NCBI GenBank assembly: GCA_028287115.1
Contig: JAQBQF010000193.1
Coordinates: forward strand, 1 to 40,677
Origin: Myxococcales bacterium
Lineage (GTDB): Bacteria > Myxococcota_A > Polyangia > Haliangiales > Haliangiaceae
Reading direction: 5' to 3'
DNA length: 40,677 nt
Part shown: positions 8,104 to 16,372 of the stretch, one piece after another
Layout of the letters: the number at the start of each line of letters is the position of its first letter
How positions within the stretch are numbered: position 1 is the first letter of the stretch
Notes under the pieces: model-generated
The model's database searches: none
Told to the model about the DNA's origin: nothing
What the model saw: the letters and a program-made list of their open reading frames with translations, nothing else
Made by a program: the position numbers and the translations under genes

Positions 8104-9711
8104 TTACTTCCTGAACATCGCGAGCATGCGCCGCGTGACGATGAAGCCACCGGAGATGTTGATCGTTGCGAAGAACGTCGCGATCAACGCGACGATCACC
8201 GACGTGTGCAGCTCACCGCGGCCGCTGAGGAGACCACCGACGACGATGATGCCGCTGATCGCATTCGTCACGCTCATCAGTGGCGTGTGAAGCGCCGGCG
8301 TGACGTTCCACACCACCTGGAAACCGACGAACACGGCCAGCACGAACACGGTCAGGTGTTGGAGCAGCTGATACGTCTCGAACGAGGCCGGTGCATCGGT
8401 CTTCGCGTAGCGAACACCGAGCCACGCCGCCGCAGCGACAAGTCCGATCAGCGACAGCACGATGCCCGAAGCGCGGCTCGGTGGGCGCTGCGCCGGACCG
8501 TGGCTCGACTTGGGCGGTGTCAAGGACGGGGGCGGCGCGGCAGTCGCGGGTTCCGGCTTCACGGCCGGTTTCACTTCTGCCTTGGGCGGCTCCACCTTCT
8601 TCATCGGTGGCGCGGGCCACTTCTTCTCGCCGGCTTCGAGCACGAGCGCCGGGCGAACCGCATCGTTCTCGTGATCGATCCGGAAGCCGGAAGCACCGCC
8701 CATCTCGTCCAGGAAGTGCAGCAAATTCATGCCGTACAAATCGCTCGCGACCGATGCCATCCGGCTGGGCAGATCGGTGTAGCCGATGATCGACACACCG
8801 TTCACCTCGGCGACCTCGCCGGGTTTGGTGTATTCGCAGTTGCCGCCCTGCTCCGCCGCCATATCGACGACGACCGAGCCGGGCTTCATGAGCTCGACCA
8901 TGTCCTTGAGCCACAGCTTCGGTGCGGGCTTGCCCGGAATGAGGGCGGTCGTGATGACGATATCGACTTCCTTGGCTTGCGCGCGAAACAGCGCGTACTC
9001 GGCATCGATGAACTCTTTGCTCATCTCCTTCGCGTAGCCGCCCTGCCCTTCACCGGATTCTTTGACCAAGACGGTCAAGAACTCGCCGCCGAGCGACTTC
9101 ACCTGTTCTTCAGCGGCGGCGCGCACGTCGAACGCGCGCACGATCGCCCCGAGCGCCTTCGCCGCACCGAGCGCCGACAGCCCCGCGACCCCGGCACCGA
9201 TGATCAGCACTTTTGCGGGCGGCACTTTGCCTGCCGCCGTGAACTGGCCGGTGAAGAAGCTGCCGAACCGATTCGCGCCCTCGAGCACCGCGCGATAGCC
9301 GGAGATGTTCGCCATCGAGGACAGCGCGTCCATCTTTTGCGCGCGGCTGATCCGCGGCACTTGATCCATCGCGAGCGCGTTGACCTTCTTGCGCGCGAGC
9401 GCTTCGATCAACTTGTCGTTTTGCGCCGGATACAAGAACGAGATCAGCGTCGAGCCCTCGGCGAGCTGCGCGACCTCGGCGTCCTCCGGCGGACGAACCT
9501 TCAGCACGATCGCGGCGCTCCAGGCCGCCTTCGTGTCGACGATCTGCGCCCCGGCGGCCGTGTACTGAGAATCGGGGAAGCTCGCTGCGGCGCCCGCACC
9601 GGCTTCGACCTCGACCTGCCAACCCGCTTTGATCCACCTCGCGACGACGTTCGGCGATGCGGCGACTCGACGCTCGAGGGGTCTGGTCTCCTTGACGATG
9701 CCTAACTTCAT
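8104..9711 (-). CDS. pntA: NAD(P) transhydrogenase subunit alpha (fused form)
   Basis: 535 residues from the ATG at 9709-9711 (MKLGIVKETRPLERRVAASP). The frame extends to 9813, but the added residues are unlike the family. Domain I (1 to about 375) resembles alanine dehydrogenase and binds NAD at GAGVAGLSALGAAKALGA, followed by RAFDVRAAAEEQV. A Pro/Ala/Lys linker (about 385-435) leads to a C-terminal domain of about four membrane helices, so the single chain joins the parts that some bacteria split into PntAA and PntAB. It works with PntB. Its promoter probably lies in 9712-9842, which is AT-richer than the coding sequence. Confidence 0.96.
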   Translation of the reverse strand: MKLGIVKETRPLERRVAASPNVVARWIKAGWQVEVEAGAGAAASFPDSQYTAAGAQIVDTKAAWSAAIVLKVRPPEDAEVAQLAEGSTLISFLYPAQNDKLIEALARKKVNALAMDQVPRISRAQKMDALSSMANISGYRAVLEGANRFGSFFTGQFTAAGKVPPAKVLIIGAGVAGLSALGAAKALGAIVRAFDVRAAAEEQVKSLGGEFLTVLVKESGEGQGGYAKEMSKEFIDAEYALFRAQAKEVDIVITTALIPGKPAPKLWLKDMVELMKPGSVVVDMAAEQGGNCEYTKPGEVAEVNGVSIIGYTDLPSRMASVASDLYGMNLLHFLDEMGGASGFRIDHENDAVRPALVLEAGEKKWPAPPMKKVEPPKAEVKPAVKPEPATAAPPPSLTPPKSSHGPAQRPPSRASGIVLSLIGLVAAAAWLGVRYAKTDAPASFETYQLLQHLTVFVLAVFVGFQVVWNVTPALHTPLMSVTNAISGIIVVGGLLSGRGELHTSVIVALIATFFATINISGGFIVTRRMLAMFRK

Positions 9712-9842
9712 CGAAGGGCCGAACCATGCCAAACCAAACGCGAAAGCGAAAGGCCGCGCCCCGCAATAATGAGCGCACGAGCGAGTCCGCTTCGGTGGAC
9801 GAACCAAATCCATCTGGCGCGGAGGTGCTAGCTTGTTTCGCC
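9712..9842. promoter_or_regulatory. Probable divergent promoter region, pntA / 9843 gene
   Basis: About 130 bp between the pntA start and the preferred start of the next gene. An ATG at 9726 would place the plus-strand frame here, but the third codon positions are only about half G/C, far below the real genes around it, so I read this as non-coding. A CATTAT element on the minus strand near 9763-9770 could be a -10 box for pntA. GGAGG at 9821-9825 lies upstream of the GTG at 9843, though rather far from it. No start site can be assigned with certainty. Confidence 0.35.
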
Positions 9843-10787
9843 GTGCGCCTCACCGATCACAGCCTCGAGCTCGACGACCTGGTCGTCTCGCGCGATGTGG
9901 TCTCGCATCCCTTGCTCGGAAACGCGCATGTCATCGAGCATGCGGGGCGCGTGATCACCGCGATGTCGGCGATCGACTGGAACCGCCCGAGCCGGATTCC
10001 CACGGTCGCCGAGCCCGGACGCCTTCCGCCCGGATCGGGAAGCGCACTCCTCAACGCGATCGCGGAGCTCGCGCTAGAAGCGAACGTCCCGGCACTCCGT
10101 TATGCGGGCCCATACCCGACCCCGGCGCTGTATCGCGCCCTGGTGCGATCGTTCCGCGCGTCTGCCGACGAGGCGACGTTCACGGCAAACGTCTTCGATC
10201 GCGCGCTACACCTGAGCTTCGACGAGGTGCCCGTGGACTTCGCACCGGCTCCGCACCAGCGCGTCTCGATCGAGCGTGGCTTCGTCGAGCTACGCGACGG
10301 CCCGCTCCGCGTCGTGATCGACAACATCTCCTACGAGCCCGATGGCTCGCCGGCGCGCCTCTCGAAGCGCGGCAAGAGCTTCGTGGCCGAAGTCTGGTTC
10401 GGCGACGCGCCGTGGGCGATCATCGGCGAGATCGATGCGAACGGCCGCCTCACCGACGGCCCGCGCACGACACCCGCGATCGACGCCAAGATCGTCGGTG
10501 AAGAGTTCCCGCTCGCCCTCCGCGGCGCGCTCGCGCAGCTGATCTCCGAAGGCGTTCCCGCCGTGCTCGCCGAAGACGCGGGCGAGATCATCACGCGCCG
10601 GCCCGTCGTGTGGGCAGACCTCGGCGCCCGCGCCGCGCGATTCACCGGCGAACGCTTCGAAGTCCACGCCGCGCTCTGGGAACGCATCGGTCCACTCGGC
10701 CTCGGTCGTCTCGCGCTCGCGATCGCCGAAGCGCTCGTCCCCGTCGTCACCCGCACGATCCTCGCGCAGGTCTCGCGCTCGAACTGA
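9843..10787 (+). CDS. Hypothetical protein, no recognised domain
   Basis: 314 residues if started at GTG 9843 (VRLTDHSLELDDLVVSRDVV). The frame is open from ATG 9726, but the first 39 codons have low G/C in third positions and begin 14 bp from pntA, so a later start (9843, or GTG 9825) is preferred. There is no signal peptide or clear membrane helix. It contains SAIDWNRPSRIPTVAEPGRL, GSALLNAIAELALEANVPALRY and a C-terminal helix-rich segment. I do not recognise the family. It lies 75 bp upstream of the sigma factor gene on the same strand and could share a transcript with it. Confidence 0.7.
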   Translation: MRLTDHSLELDDLVVSRDVVSHPLLGNAHVIEHAGRVITAMSAIDWNRPSRIPTVAEPGRLPPGSGSALLNAIAELALEANVPALRYAGPYPTPALYRALVRSFRASADEATFTANVFDRALHLSFDEVPVDFAPAPHQRVSIERGFVELRDGPLRVVIDNISYEPDGSPARLSKRGKSFVAEVWFGDAPWAIIGEIDANGRLTDGPRTTPAIDAKIVGEEFPLALRGALAQLISEGVPAVLAEDAGEIITRRPVVWADLGARAARFTGERFEVHAALWERIGPLGLGRLALAIAEALVPVVTRTILAQVSRSN

Positions 10788-10862
10788 ACAAGCCAAGTAG
10801 ATCCCCGGGCCTGAATGGTTTAAACGCCGGAGCTCGACCGGTGTTCTCACCTGCAAGCCCCG

Positions 10863-11471
10863 ATGGACCGCTCCGACCTCAAGCTCGTACCGCTCGTCCA
10901 AGCGAGGGCGCTCGCGGAGCGCTCGGACGAGGAGCTGATGGTCGCGGCTGCTGCCGATGCGCGTGCGGCATTCGCGATTCTCGTCGAGCGTCACCTCCCG
11001 AAGGTCATCAACTACTGCGCGAAGGCTACCGGCGATCGCCGCGCAGCCGAGGATCTCGCGCAGGATGTGTTCTTGGGGGTATGGGCGCGTCGTGAACAGT
11101 TCCGACCGGAGCGGGCGTTTCGCGTGTTTCTGTTCACGGTCGCATGCAACCGCTGCCGTAATCACGCGCGATCGTGGCGTCGCCGGTTCCGCTGGCTCGG
11201 CGTGGATGCCTCCGAAGATCTGCCGAAGGCGGCCTCTGCCGATCCGAGCCATATCGACGAGCTGATCGTTCACGAACGGCAACGCCGCGTTCGCGGCGCC
11301 GTCACCGAGCTTCCCGTGAAGCTGCGGGAAGCGGTCCTGTTGAGGTTCGAACAAGACCTCTCATATGCCGAAATCGCAACCATCGTGCGTAGCAACGAAG
11401 CCACGGTGCGATCGCGCGTGTTCCACGGACTTCGCCGACTAGAGATGTTGCTCGAACAGGAGGTCCCATGA
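10863..11471 (+). CDS. ECF-type RNA polymerase sigma factor
   Basis: 202 residues. Region 2 spans about 35-105, with AEDLAQDVFLGVWARREQF (core RNA polymerase and -10 recognition). Region 4 spans about 145-195, with LREAVLLRFEQDLSYAEIA and NEATVRSRVFHGLRRLE as the helix-turn-helix for -35 recognition. There is no sigma region 3, so it is an ECF-group member. Its TGA shares four bases (ATGA, 11468-11471) with the start of the anti-sigma gene, which implies translational coupling. The 75 bp before it contain no convincing GGAAC-type autoregulated promoter. It should direct RNA polymerase to stress genes when released. Confidence 0.95.
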   Translation: MDRSDLKLVPLVQARALAERSDEELMVAAAADARAAFAILVERHLPKVINYCAKATGDRRAAEDLAQDVFLGVWARREQFRPERAFRVFLFTVACNRCRNHARSWRRRFRWLGVDASEDLPKAASADPSHIDELIVHERQRRVRGAVTELPVKLREAVLLRFEQDLSYAEIATIVRSNEATVRSRVFHGLRRLEMLLEQEVP

Positions 11472-12274
11472 TCGGCCCCGCGATCAAGTGTCCGGATCGA
11501 ACAGAGCTCGCTGCACTCGCGGATCGCGAGCTGCCCGAGCGTCGCGCCGATCATCTGCGAGCTCACGTCGCTGGATGCAGCGTGTGTACGGAAACAGCGC
11601 GTGTGCACCAGCAGCTCATCAGCGATCTGCGGGCTCCGGCACTGGAATCCGCGACCGGACCGATCGCCGCGAAGATCCTCGCGCGTCTGGACACCCAATC
11701 CGCGCGGCGGTCGCGTCCTTGGTTGCTCGCGAGCGGAGCCTTCGCGTTGGCTGCAGCGGCCACCTTGGTGGTGAGCCGCACCGGTGACCGCGAAACAATG
11801 CAGGCGCGCGGTGGTCATGAAGATCTGCTCGCGCGTCATGCCAGCGCGAATCTCTATACCGTCCGCGACCGTGCCAAGCCCGTGATGTCCGGCTCGCACG
11901 TGCTATCCGACGCTCGTTTCGTCGTCGGCTATCGCAACCTCGACCGGCGAGCACGGGTGTACTTGATCGCATTCGCGGTCGACAGCGCGAATACGATCCA
12001 CTGGCTGTATCCCGCATACGAGCGGCCGACGGACGATCCGCAGTCCATCGACCTGCCAGTAGCAGACCGCGAGACCTTGCTGCCGGATTCCATTGCGCTC
12101 GAGAGACCTGCGTTGGGTCCGCTGCGCGTCGTCATCGTGATAGGTCACGCGCCCGAGCGCGTCCGAGAGATCGAGACGCTCCCACCTGAGAATCTCGCGG
12201 CCGATCGGCTTCGGGTGCGGTGGCCCGACGCGTTGATCACCGAAACCAAGATCGATCTGGGGAGAGCTTTGTGA
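11468..12274 (+). CDS. Zinc-finger transmembrane anti-sigma factor
   Basis: 268 residues. The cytoplasmic anti-sigma domain has the ZAS zinc motif His33-x3-Cys37-x2-Cys40 (RAHVAGCSVC) with an upstream Cys8. A single membrane helix lies at about 84-103 (WLLASGAFALAAAATLVV), and an outside domain of about 160 residues follows. That domain reads YRNLDRRARVYLIAFAVDSA, then IHWLYPAYERP and LGPLRVVIVIGHAP, reminiscent of DUF4384, a domain often found beside or fused to caspase-like peptidases. It overlaps the sigma gene upstream (ATGA) and the caspase gene downstream (GTGA), so the three should be made together. Predicted to hold the sigma factor at the membrane until an envelope signal arrives. 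Confidence 0.88.
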   Translation: MIGPAIKCPDRTELAALADRELPERRADHLRAHVAGCSVCTETARVHQQLISDLRAPALESATGPIAAKILARLDTQSARRSRPWLLASGAFALAAAATLVVSRTGDRETMQARGGHEDLLARHASANLYTVRDRAKPVMSGSHVLSDARFVVGYRNLDRRARVYLIAFAVDSANTIHWLYPAYERPTDDPQSIDLPVADRETLLPDSIALERPALGPLRVVIVIGHAPERVREIETLPPENLAADRLRVRWPDALITETKIDLGRAL

Positions 12275-14118
12275 ACCGAGCTGCCATCGTCGTCGCCTGT
12301 CTTGCCGCCGGTGCGCACATCGCATCCGCGGATCACCAGACGTTCGCGCTGATCGTCACCAATAATCATAGCTTCGAGCTCGGCCGGCCGGATCTGCAGT
12401 ACGCGGACGACGACGGCGCGAAGTACTACACGACCTTCGAAACCCTCGCGGGTCCAAGCAACATCCAGTTGCTCACGGAGCTCGATCGCGACACCGCTCG
12501 GTTGTTTCCCACGCTGCCGGCGATTGCGAAGCCACCTAGCAAGCGCGAGCTAGATCGAGCCACGAGCCTCGTCGCCGGAGCGATCATGGCGGCGTCACGA
12601 ACCGGCGCAACCAGCGACTTCTACTTCATTTATGCAGGCCACGGAGACGTCGATGGAGGCCGCGGTTTTCTCGAGCTCGTCGATGGCCGGCTCTATTCCG
12701 ACGATCTCGAGGCCCTCCTCGCAAGACTTCCGGCCACGCATGTCCACGTGATCCTCGACAGCTGCAACTCGTTCTTCGTGATCAACGCGCGAAAGCCAGG
12801 AGGCCGTCGCTTTGCGACGCCGAAAGACGCCGCGGAGAGCCTCACAAAGCGGTTCCCGAATCTAGGTGTCTTCCTGTCGACCAGCGCAGAGGCCGAGGTC
12901 TTCGAATGGTCAGAGCTGCAATCCGGTGTGTTCAGCCACGCCGTTCGCTCTGGCCTCGCAGGCGCCGCAGATGCCAATGGCGACGGAGCGATCAGTTACG
13001 ACGAGCTGCGAGCGTTCGTCGATATCGCAACGGCCAACGTGCGCAATGCGGCGTTTCGACCAAAGGTCTACGCGCGCGGACCGGCTGGCGACGACAACGC
13101 TCCGGTGCTCGCCAAGACTGTGACAGCGACGCAGGTCCACATCAGCGCAGATCGAAAGTTGCGAGTGACCGTCCGGGATCGCGACGAGCTACCGTGGATC
13201 GACGTGTTCGCTGAGGTCGGGACACCGATCACCTTGCACCTGCCAGCGCGGGTCGCCGATGGATCGATCGACGAGCTTGCGGTCGACGCGACCGGCACGC
13301 GTGTCCTGCGCCGTTCGGCGCTGCACGGTGATCCCGACGCGATCGTCGCTCTCTCCGACGCCCCACCCGATCAACCGCCTGAGACAGCACGTGGCCCCGG
13401 TGATCTGTTCCGGATGCTGTTCACCAAGCCGTTCGGCCGCGTCGCACTCGCCGCGTACGACGCGGATCGCGCCAATGCGCCGCCGCCGGTGTTCGGCGTC
13501 TCGAACGAGGATGCCGAGCGCATGGAGATGTTGCTCGGCGAGATCGACGACGGATTTCGCGCCGAGAGGATCCAGCTAAACGAGGTGGCGCTCGCCGGCG
13601 GGCTCGTCGTCGGCGGACTTGCCGCATTCAACGATAGGATCCCGGGCAGGATACGGATCGAACAAGTCACGGCGGGCACCCTGTTGGCGGCGCTTGGTGT
13701 GTGGGGCTTGACGCACCGTGGCCCGAACGAACGCTTTCGCGAGAGATTCAGTCGGGGCCTCCGATCGAGCGATCAAGCGCAGGTCGTCGCGATCACGGAT
13801 GCCAAGCTGCACGCCCTCGCCGTCGGTTCTGCGCGCATCCGAACAGCTTCGATCGTGTCAGGGGGGATCTTGCTCGTGGCTGGTGCGGTGCTGACGGGCG
13901 TGGCTATGCATCAAGGCACCGACGACGCCTCGACCGCACTGCTGGCCGTTGGAGGTTTGGGCACCAGTCTGCTTGGCACTGCACTTCTGATGACGGGGCA
14001 GTTCGAGGCGCCGATCGAGCGCGCGGTTCGGCTGTGGGACGGAGACGTGCGGCGCACCCAGCTCAGCGTCACCCCGACCGCGCGCGGCGCAGCGATGAGC
14101 GTTTCGGGCCGCTTCTAA
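12271..14118 (+). CDS. Exported caspase-like (C14) protein with EF-hand loop and C-terminal membrane helices
   Basis: 615 residues from GTG 12271, chosen because it overlaps the anti-sigma stop (GTGA), has GGGGAG just upstream, and begins with a signal peptide (about 1-20, ending HIASA). The caspase fold spans about 22-260. The catalytic dyad is His124 in FYFIYAGHGD and Cys165 in VILDSCNSFF. A canonical 12-residue EF-hand loop lies at 234-245 (DANGDGAISYDE). The middle is beta-rich, and about four hydrophobic segments (near 440-456, 465-482, 526-547, 556-578) make the C-terminus membrane-embedded. Predicted cysteine protease in the envelope, cotranscribed with its sigma/anti-sigma pair. Substrate unknown; the anti-sigma outside domain is one candidate. 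Confidence 0.88.
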   Translation: MNRAAIVVACLAAGAHIASADHQTFALIVTNNHSFELGRPDLQYADDDGAKYYTTFETLAGPSNIQLLTELDRDTARLFPTLPAIAKPPSKRELDRATSLVAGAIMAASRTGATSDFYFIYAGHGDVDGGRGFLELVDGRLYSDDLEALLARLPATHVHVILDSCNSFFVINARKPGGRRFATPKDAAESLTKRFPNLGVFLSTSAEAEVFEWSELQSGVFSHAVRSGLAGAADANGDGAISYDELRAFVDIATANVRNAAFRPKVYARGPAGDDNAPVLAKTVTATQVHISADRKLRVTVRDRDELPWIDVFAEVGTPITLHLPARVADGSIDELAVDATGTRVLRRSALHGDPDAIVALSDAPPDQPPETARGPGDLFRMLFTKPFGRVALAAYDADRANAPPPVFGVSNEDAERMEMLLGEIDDGFRAERIQLNEVALAGGLVVGGLAAFNDRIPGRIRIEQVTAGTLLAALGVWGLTHRGPNERFRERFSRGLRSSDQAQVVAITDAKLHALAVGSARIRTASIVSGGILLVAGAVLTGVAMHQGTDDASTALLAVGGLGTSLLGTALLMTGQFEAPIERAVRLWDGDVRRTQLSVTPTARGAAMSVSGRF

Positions 14119-14864
14119 TCGCTCGCGCCGTTCGCGTCCGCGAGGCCCATCGTGCCGCCGGTCGCTACGAACGCGTCGAAGTCGAGATCGAGCTGCCATT
14201 TGCCACGCTTCGTCGGCTCGTCGAGCACCCCGGTCAGCATCTCGAGATACTCCGCACGCGAGACCTCGTAGGCGCCGAAGCGTTCGAGGTGCTCGGTGTG
14301 GACCTGGCAATCGATCAAACCGATGTGCCACGCGTCGAGCTGACGCACGCTGGCGACAAACGCGATCTTCGAAGCATCCGGCGCGCGCGCGAACATCGAC
14401 TCGCCGAAAAAGGCGCCGCCGAGCGACACCCCATAGAGGCCGCCGACCAGCACGCCGTCTTTCCACGCCTCGAACGAGTGCGCGAAGCCAAGCTCGTGCA
14501 GCTTGACGTACGCGTCGAGCATCTCCGGAATCAACCACGTTCCCGATTGGCCGGGTCGTGGTGCTTCGGCACAGCCGAACAGCACGTCGCGAAATGCCGT
14601 GTCCGTTTTGAGCTCGTACGGCTTCCGACGGATCGCCTTGCGTAGACTGCGCTGGACGATCAGATCGCGCGTCGTCATCACCATACGCGGATCCGGCGAA
14701 TGCCACAGGATCGGCAGATTCTCGGCATACCAGGGGAAAATCCCCTGCGAGTATCCGAGCAGCAGGCGCTCCGGTTTCAGGTCCCCTCCGAGCGCAAGGA
14801 GGCCGTCCTCTGCAAGATGGACGGGCGGAAACACCAAACGATCGTCAAGCCGGAAGACCGGCAT
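14115..14864 (-). CDS. aat: Leucyl/phenylalanyl-tRNA--protein transferase
   Basis: 249 residues, the usual length. Family motifs are PVHLAEDGLLALGGDL, LLLGYSQGIFPWY, ILWHSPDPRMV, the GTWLIPEMLDAYVKLHELG block, and then DAWHIGLIDCQVHTEHLERF near the end. The enzyme transfers Leu or Phe from aminoacyl-tRNA to N-terminal Arg or Lys and so marks proteins for ClpAP through the N-degron pathway. ATG start at 14862-14864. Its stop (TAG on the minus strand) and the caspase stop (TAA on plus) share the four bases CTAA at 14115-14118. Nothing visible links the two genes functionally. Confidence 0.97.
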   Translation of the reverse strand: MPVFRLDDRLVFPPVHLAEDGLLALGGDLKPERLLLGYSQGIFPWYAENLPILWHSPDPRMVMTTRDLIVQRSLRKAIRRKPYELKTDTAFRDVLFGCAEAPRPGQSGTWLIPEMLDAYVKLHELGFAHSFEAWKDGVLVGGLYGVSLGGAFFGESMFARAPDASKIAFVASVRQLDAWHIGLIDCQVHTEHLERFGAYEVSRAEYLEMLTGVLDEPTKRGKWQLDLDFDAFVATGGTMGLADANGASD

Positions 14865-14918
14865 GCATCAAGTGTAGCGGAAGCTCACCCGTGCCGCCGG
14901 TTGCGGGCGCGGAACAGA

Positions 14919-16193
14919 CTAACGCTTGCGTCGCCGCAGCACCAGCATCGGCAGTGCGATCGCGAGCCAGCCGGCTCCGGCGCCGCCCGCGTTGCATCCG
15001 CCGCTTGCCTGATCGCCCTCGGATCCGTCGCCGCTGGTCGGGCCCGTCATCGTCGGCGACACGGTCACGGCGAAGTTGATCGTCCCGAACTTCGTCCCGG
15101 CATCATCGAGCGTGAACACCTGCGAGATCGGCGTCTCGGTATCGGCCGCCGGCGTCGTGATGTCGAAGTCGATCTTCGCCTGGTCGCCGGCCTTCACGGC
15201 CGTGCCGATCGTCGTGACGACCGTCGCCGAGGTCCAGCTTGCATCGTGGAGCTCGCTGCTCGGACCCGCCGCGAGCTGGAGCTTCGTCGTGGCCGGCCAG
15301 TCGACCTGACCCGAGTTGACGAGCACGACGGAGTAATGCGCTTGGGTCAGCGGCGGAACGATATCGGGGCCGTCGATCGAGACGACATCGAGGTCGAGCG
15401 ATCGGCCAGCGCAACTCGCGCCGGTCGCGAAGCCGGTCGCCGGCGACATCTTGAGCCGCGCTTCGGTCTGTGAACCGTACGAGCCGTCGGCCGAGATCTT
15501 GTCGGTCGGATGGTTCAGGTTCCACAGTTCCTGGAAAGCGAGCACGTCCTGGCCGCGGTTGTCGGGCGAGCTCGTGTGATCGAAGTGAACCGGATCGCCC
15601 GGCACGTCGTGCGCCCAGCCGCGGCCCGACATCGCGGAGATCCGCGACGAGTAGTTGTTGAGATCGACCGCCCGCCCGCCTTCATGATTCGAGTGGCCGA
15701 TCGTCGCGGCGGCGGTGATGCCGCAGCGGCCCGTCTGGTACCAGCGATAGAGCAAGTACTGCTGCGCGATCGTGCGCAGCGCGCTGTTGATCTGAACCGG
15801 CGCGTTCGCGGCGACTTTCTGCAGATCGTCGCGCGCACCTTTGACGAGGAACGGCAGCACCGCGTTGCTCGTGAAGCTGATGCCCCCGGTCGCCGTGAAT
15901 TCGACGAAGCTGTTCGGGTTGTCGCAGCCGGCCTGTTGCGCGATCTGCTTCGAGAGGCCGATCACGACCGCGGTCGAACACCCGGTGAACTGATAATCGG
16001 CGACCGTGGCCGCGGACTCGGTCTGCGAGAGCTGCGGCTCGCCATCGAATCCGTCGACGCAACCCGCGGCAAGCGCCCCCACCGCGACCAACGCGCTGTG
16101 CAACCACCAGGTTGCAGTCTCCGCGGGCTTGGCCGACAAACGCGTGAAAGCACGGGCAACAGTGGGTGCGTCGAGCATGGCGGCAATCCCCAC
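14919..16193 (-). CDS. M15-type D-Ala-D-Ala carboxypeptidase-like protein with MYXO-CTERM-like tail
   Basis: 424 residues. A possible lipobox (VGALAAGC, Cys45) sits far from the annotated start, so the true start may be later (ATG at 16176-16178 or beyond). The peptidase region (about 130-210) has the zinc signature SNHEGGRAVD (His170, Asp177) and PVHFDH (His203), preceded by SALRTIAQQYLLYRWYQTG; this is the VanY/DD-carboxypeptidase pattern. A short FQELWNLNHP...GSYGSQTEARL segment follows, then an immunoglobulin-like domain (about 290-385). The C-terminus is Gly-rich with Cys400, a membrane helix and RRRKR, which is the MYXO-CTERM layout for surface anchoring. Predicted cell-wall peptidase displayed on the envelope. 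Confidence 0.82.
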   Translation of the reverse strand: MGIAAMLDAPTVARAFTRLSAKPAETATWWLHSALVAVGALAAGCVDGFDGEPQLSQTESAATVADYQFTGCSTAVVIGLSKQIAQQAGCDNPNSFVEFTATGGISFTSNAVLPFLVKGARDDLQKVAANAPVQINSALRTIAQQYLLYRWYQTGRCGITAAATIGHSNHEGGRAVDLNNYSSRISAMSGRGWAHDVPGDPVHFDHTSSPDNRGQDVLAFQELWNLNHPTDKISADGSYGSQTEARLKMSPATGFATGASCAGRSLDLDVVSIDGPDIVPPLTQAHYSVVLVNSGQVDWPATTKLQLAAGPSSELHDASWTSATVVTTIGTAVKAGDQAKIDFDITTPAADTETPISQVFTLDDAGTKFGTINFAVTVSPTMTGPTSGDGSEGDQASGGCNAGGAGAGWLAIALPMLVLRRRKR

Positions 16194-16372
16194 AGCAAGG
16201 GTCGGGCCGCTCTGCGGTTTCCCACCGTCGTGTCACCGGTTTGCGCGAGTTGCGCGCGCGCGTTCTCAAGACGTGTGCCGGGCAAACCAAGTCGCCACCG
16301 AAATCCGTCGATCTCGACCACTGGCTGCCGCGGTTGCCATGGGAATCGCCTCGCGGACCGGGGTCTCGCCCC
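16194..16372. other. Intergenic, nothing distinctive
   Basis: 179 bp between two minus-strand genes. No open frame with credible codon use and no strong hairpin were found. It should contain the promoter of the M15-type gene at its left side and the 3' end of the lipoprotein transcript at its right side. Confidence 0.4.

Noticed and set aside
6387..9705. Long minus- and plus-strand frames across pntAB (6387-8150, 8086-9705)
   Set aside because: Compositions are Arg/Asp/His-rich and they lie opposite or out of frame to well-identified transhydrogenase genes.
10818..10825. GTTTAAAC palindrome before the ECF sigma gene
   Set aside because: An isolated 8-bp palindrome with no second copy nearby and no clear -35/-10 context; likely chance.
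14115..14118. Functional link between the caspase-like protein and Aat
   Set aside because: They share stop bases, and an N-degron enzyme beside a protease is tempting, but one is cytoplasmic and the other exported, and tail-to-tail packing is general here.
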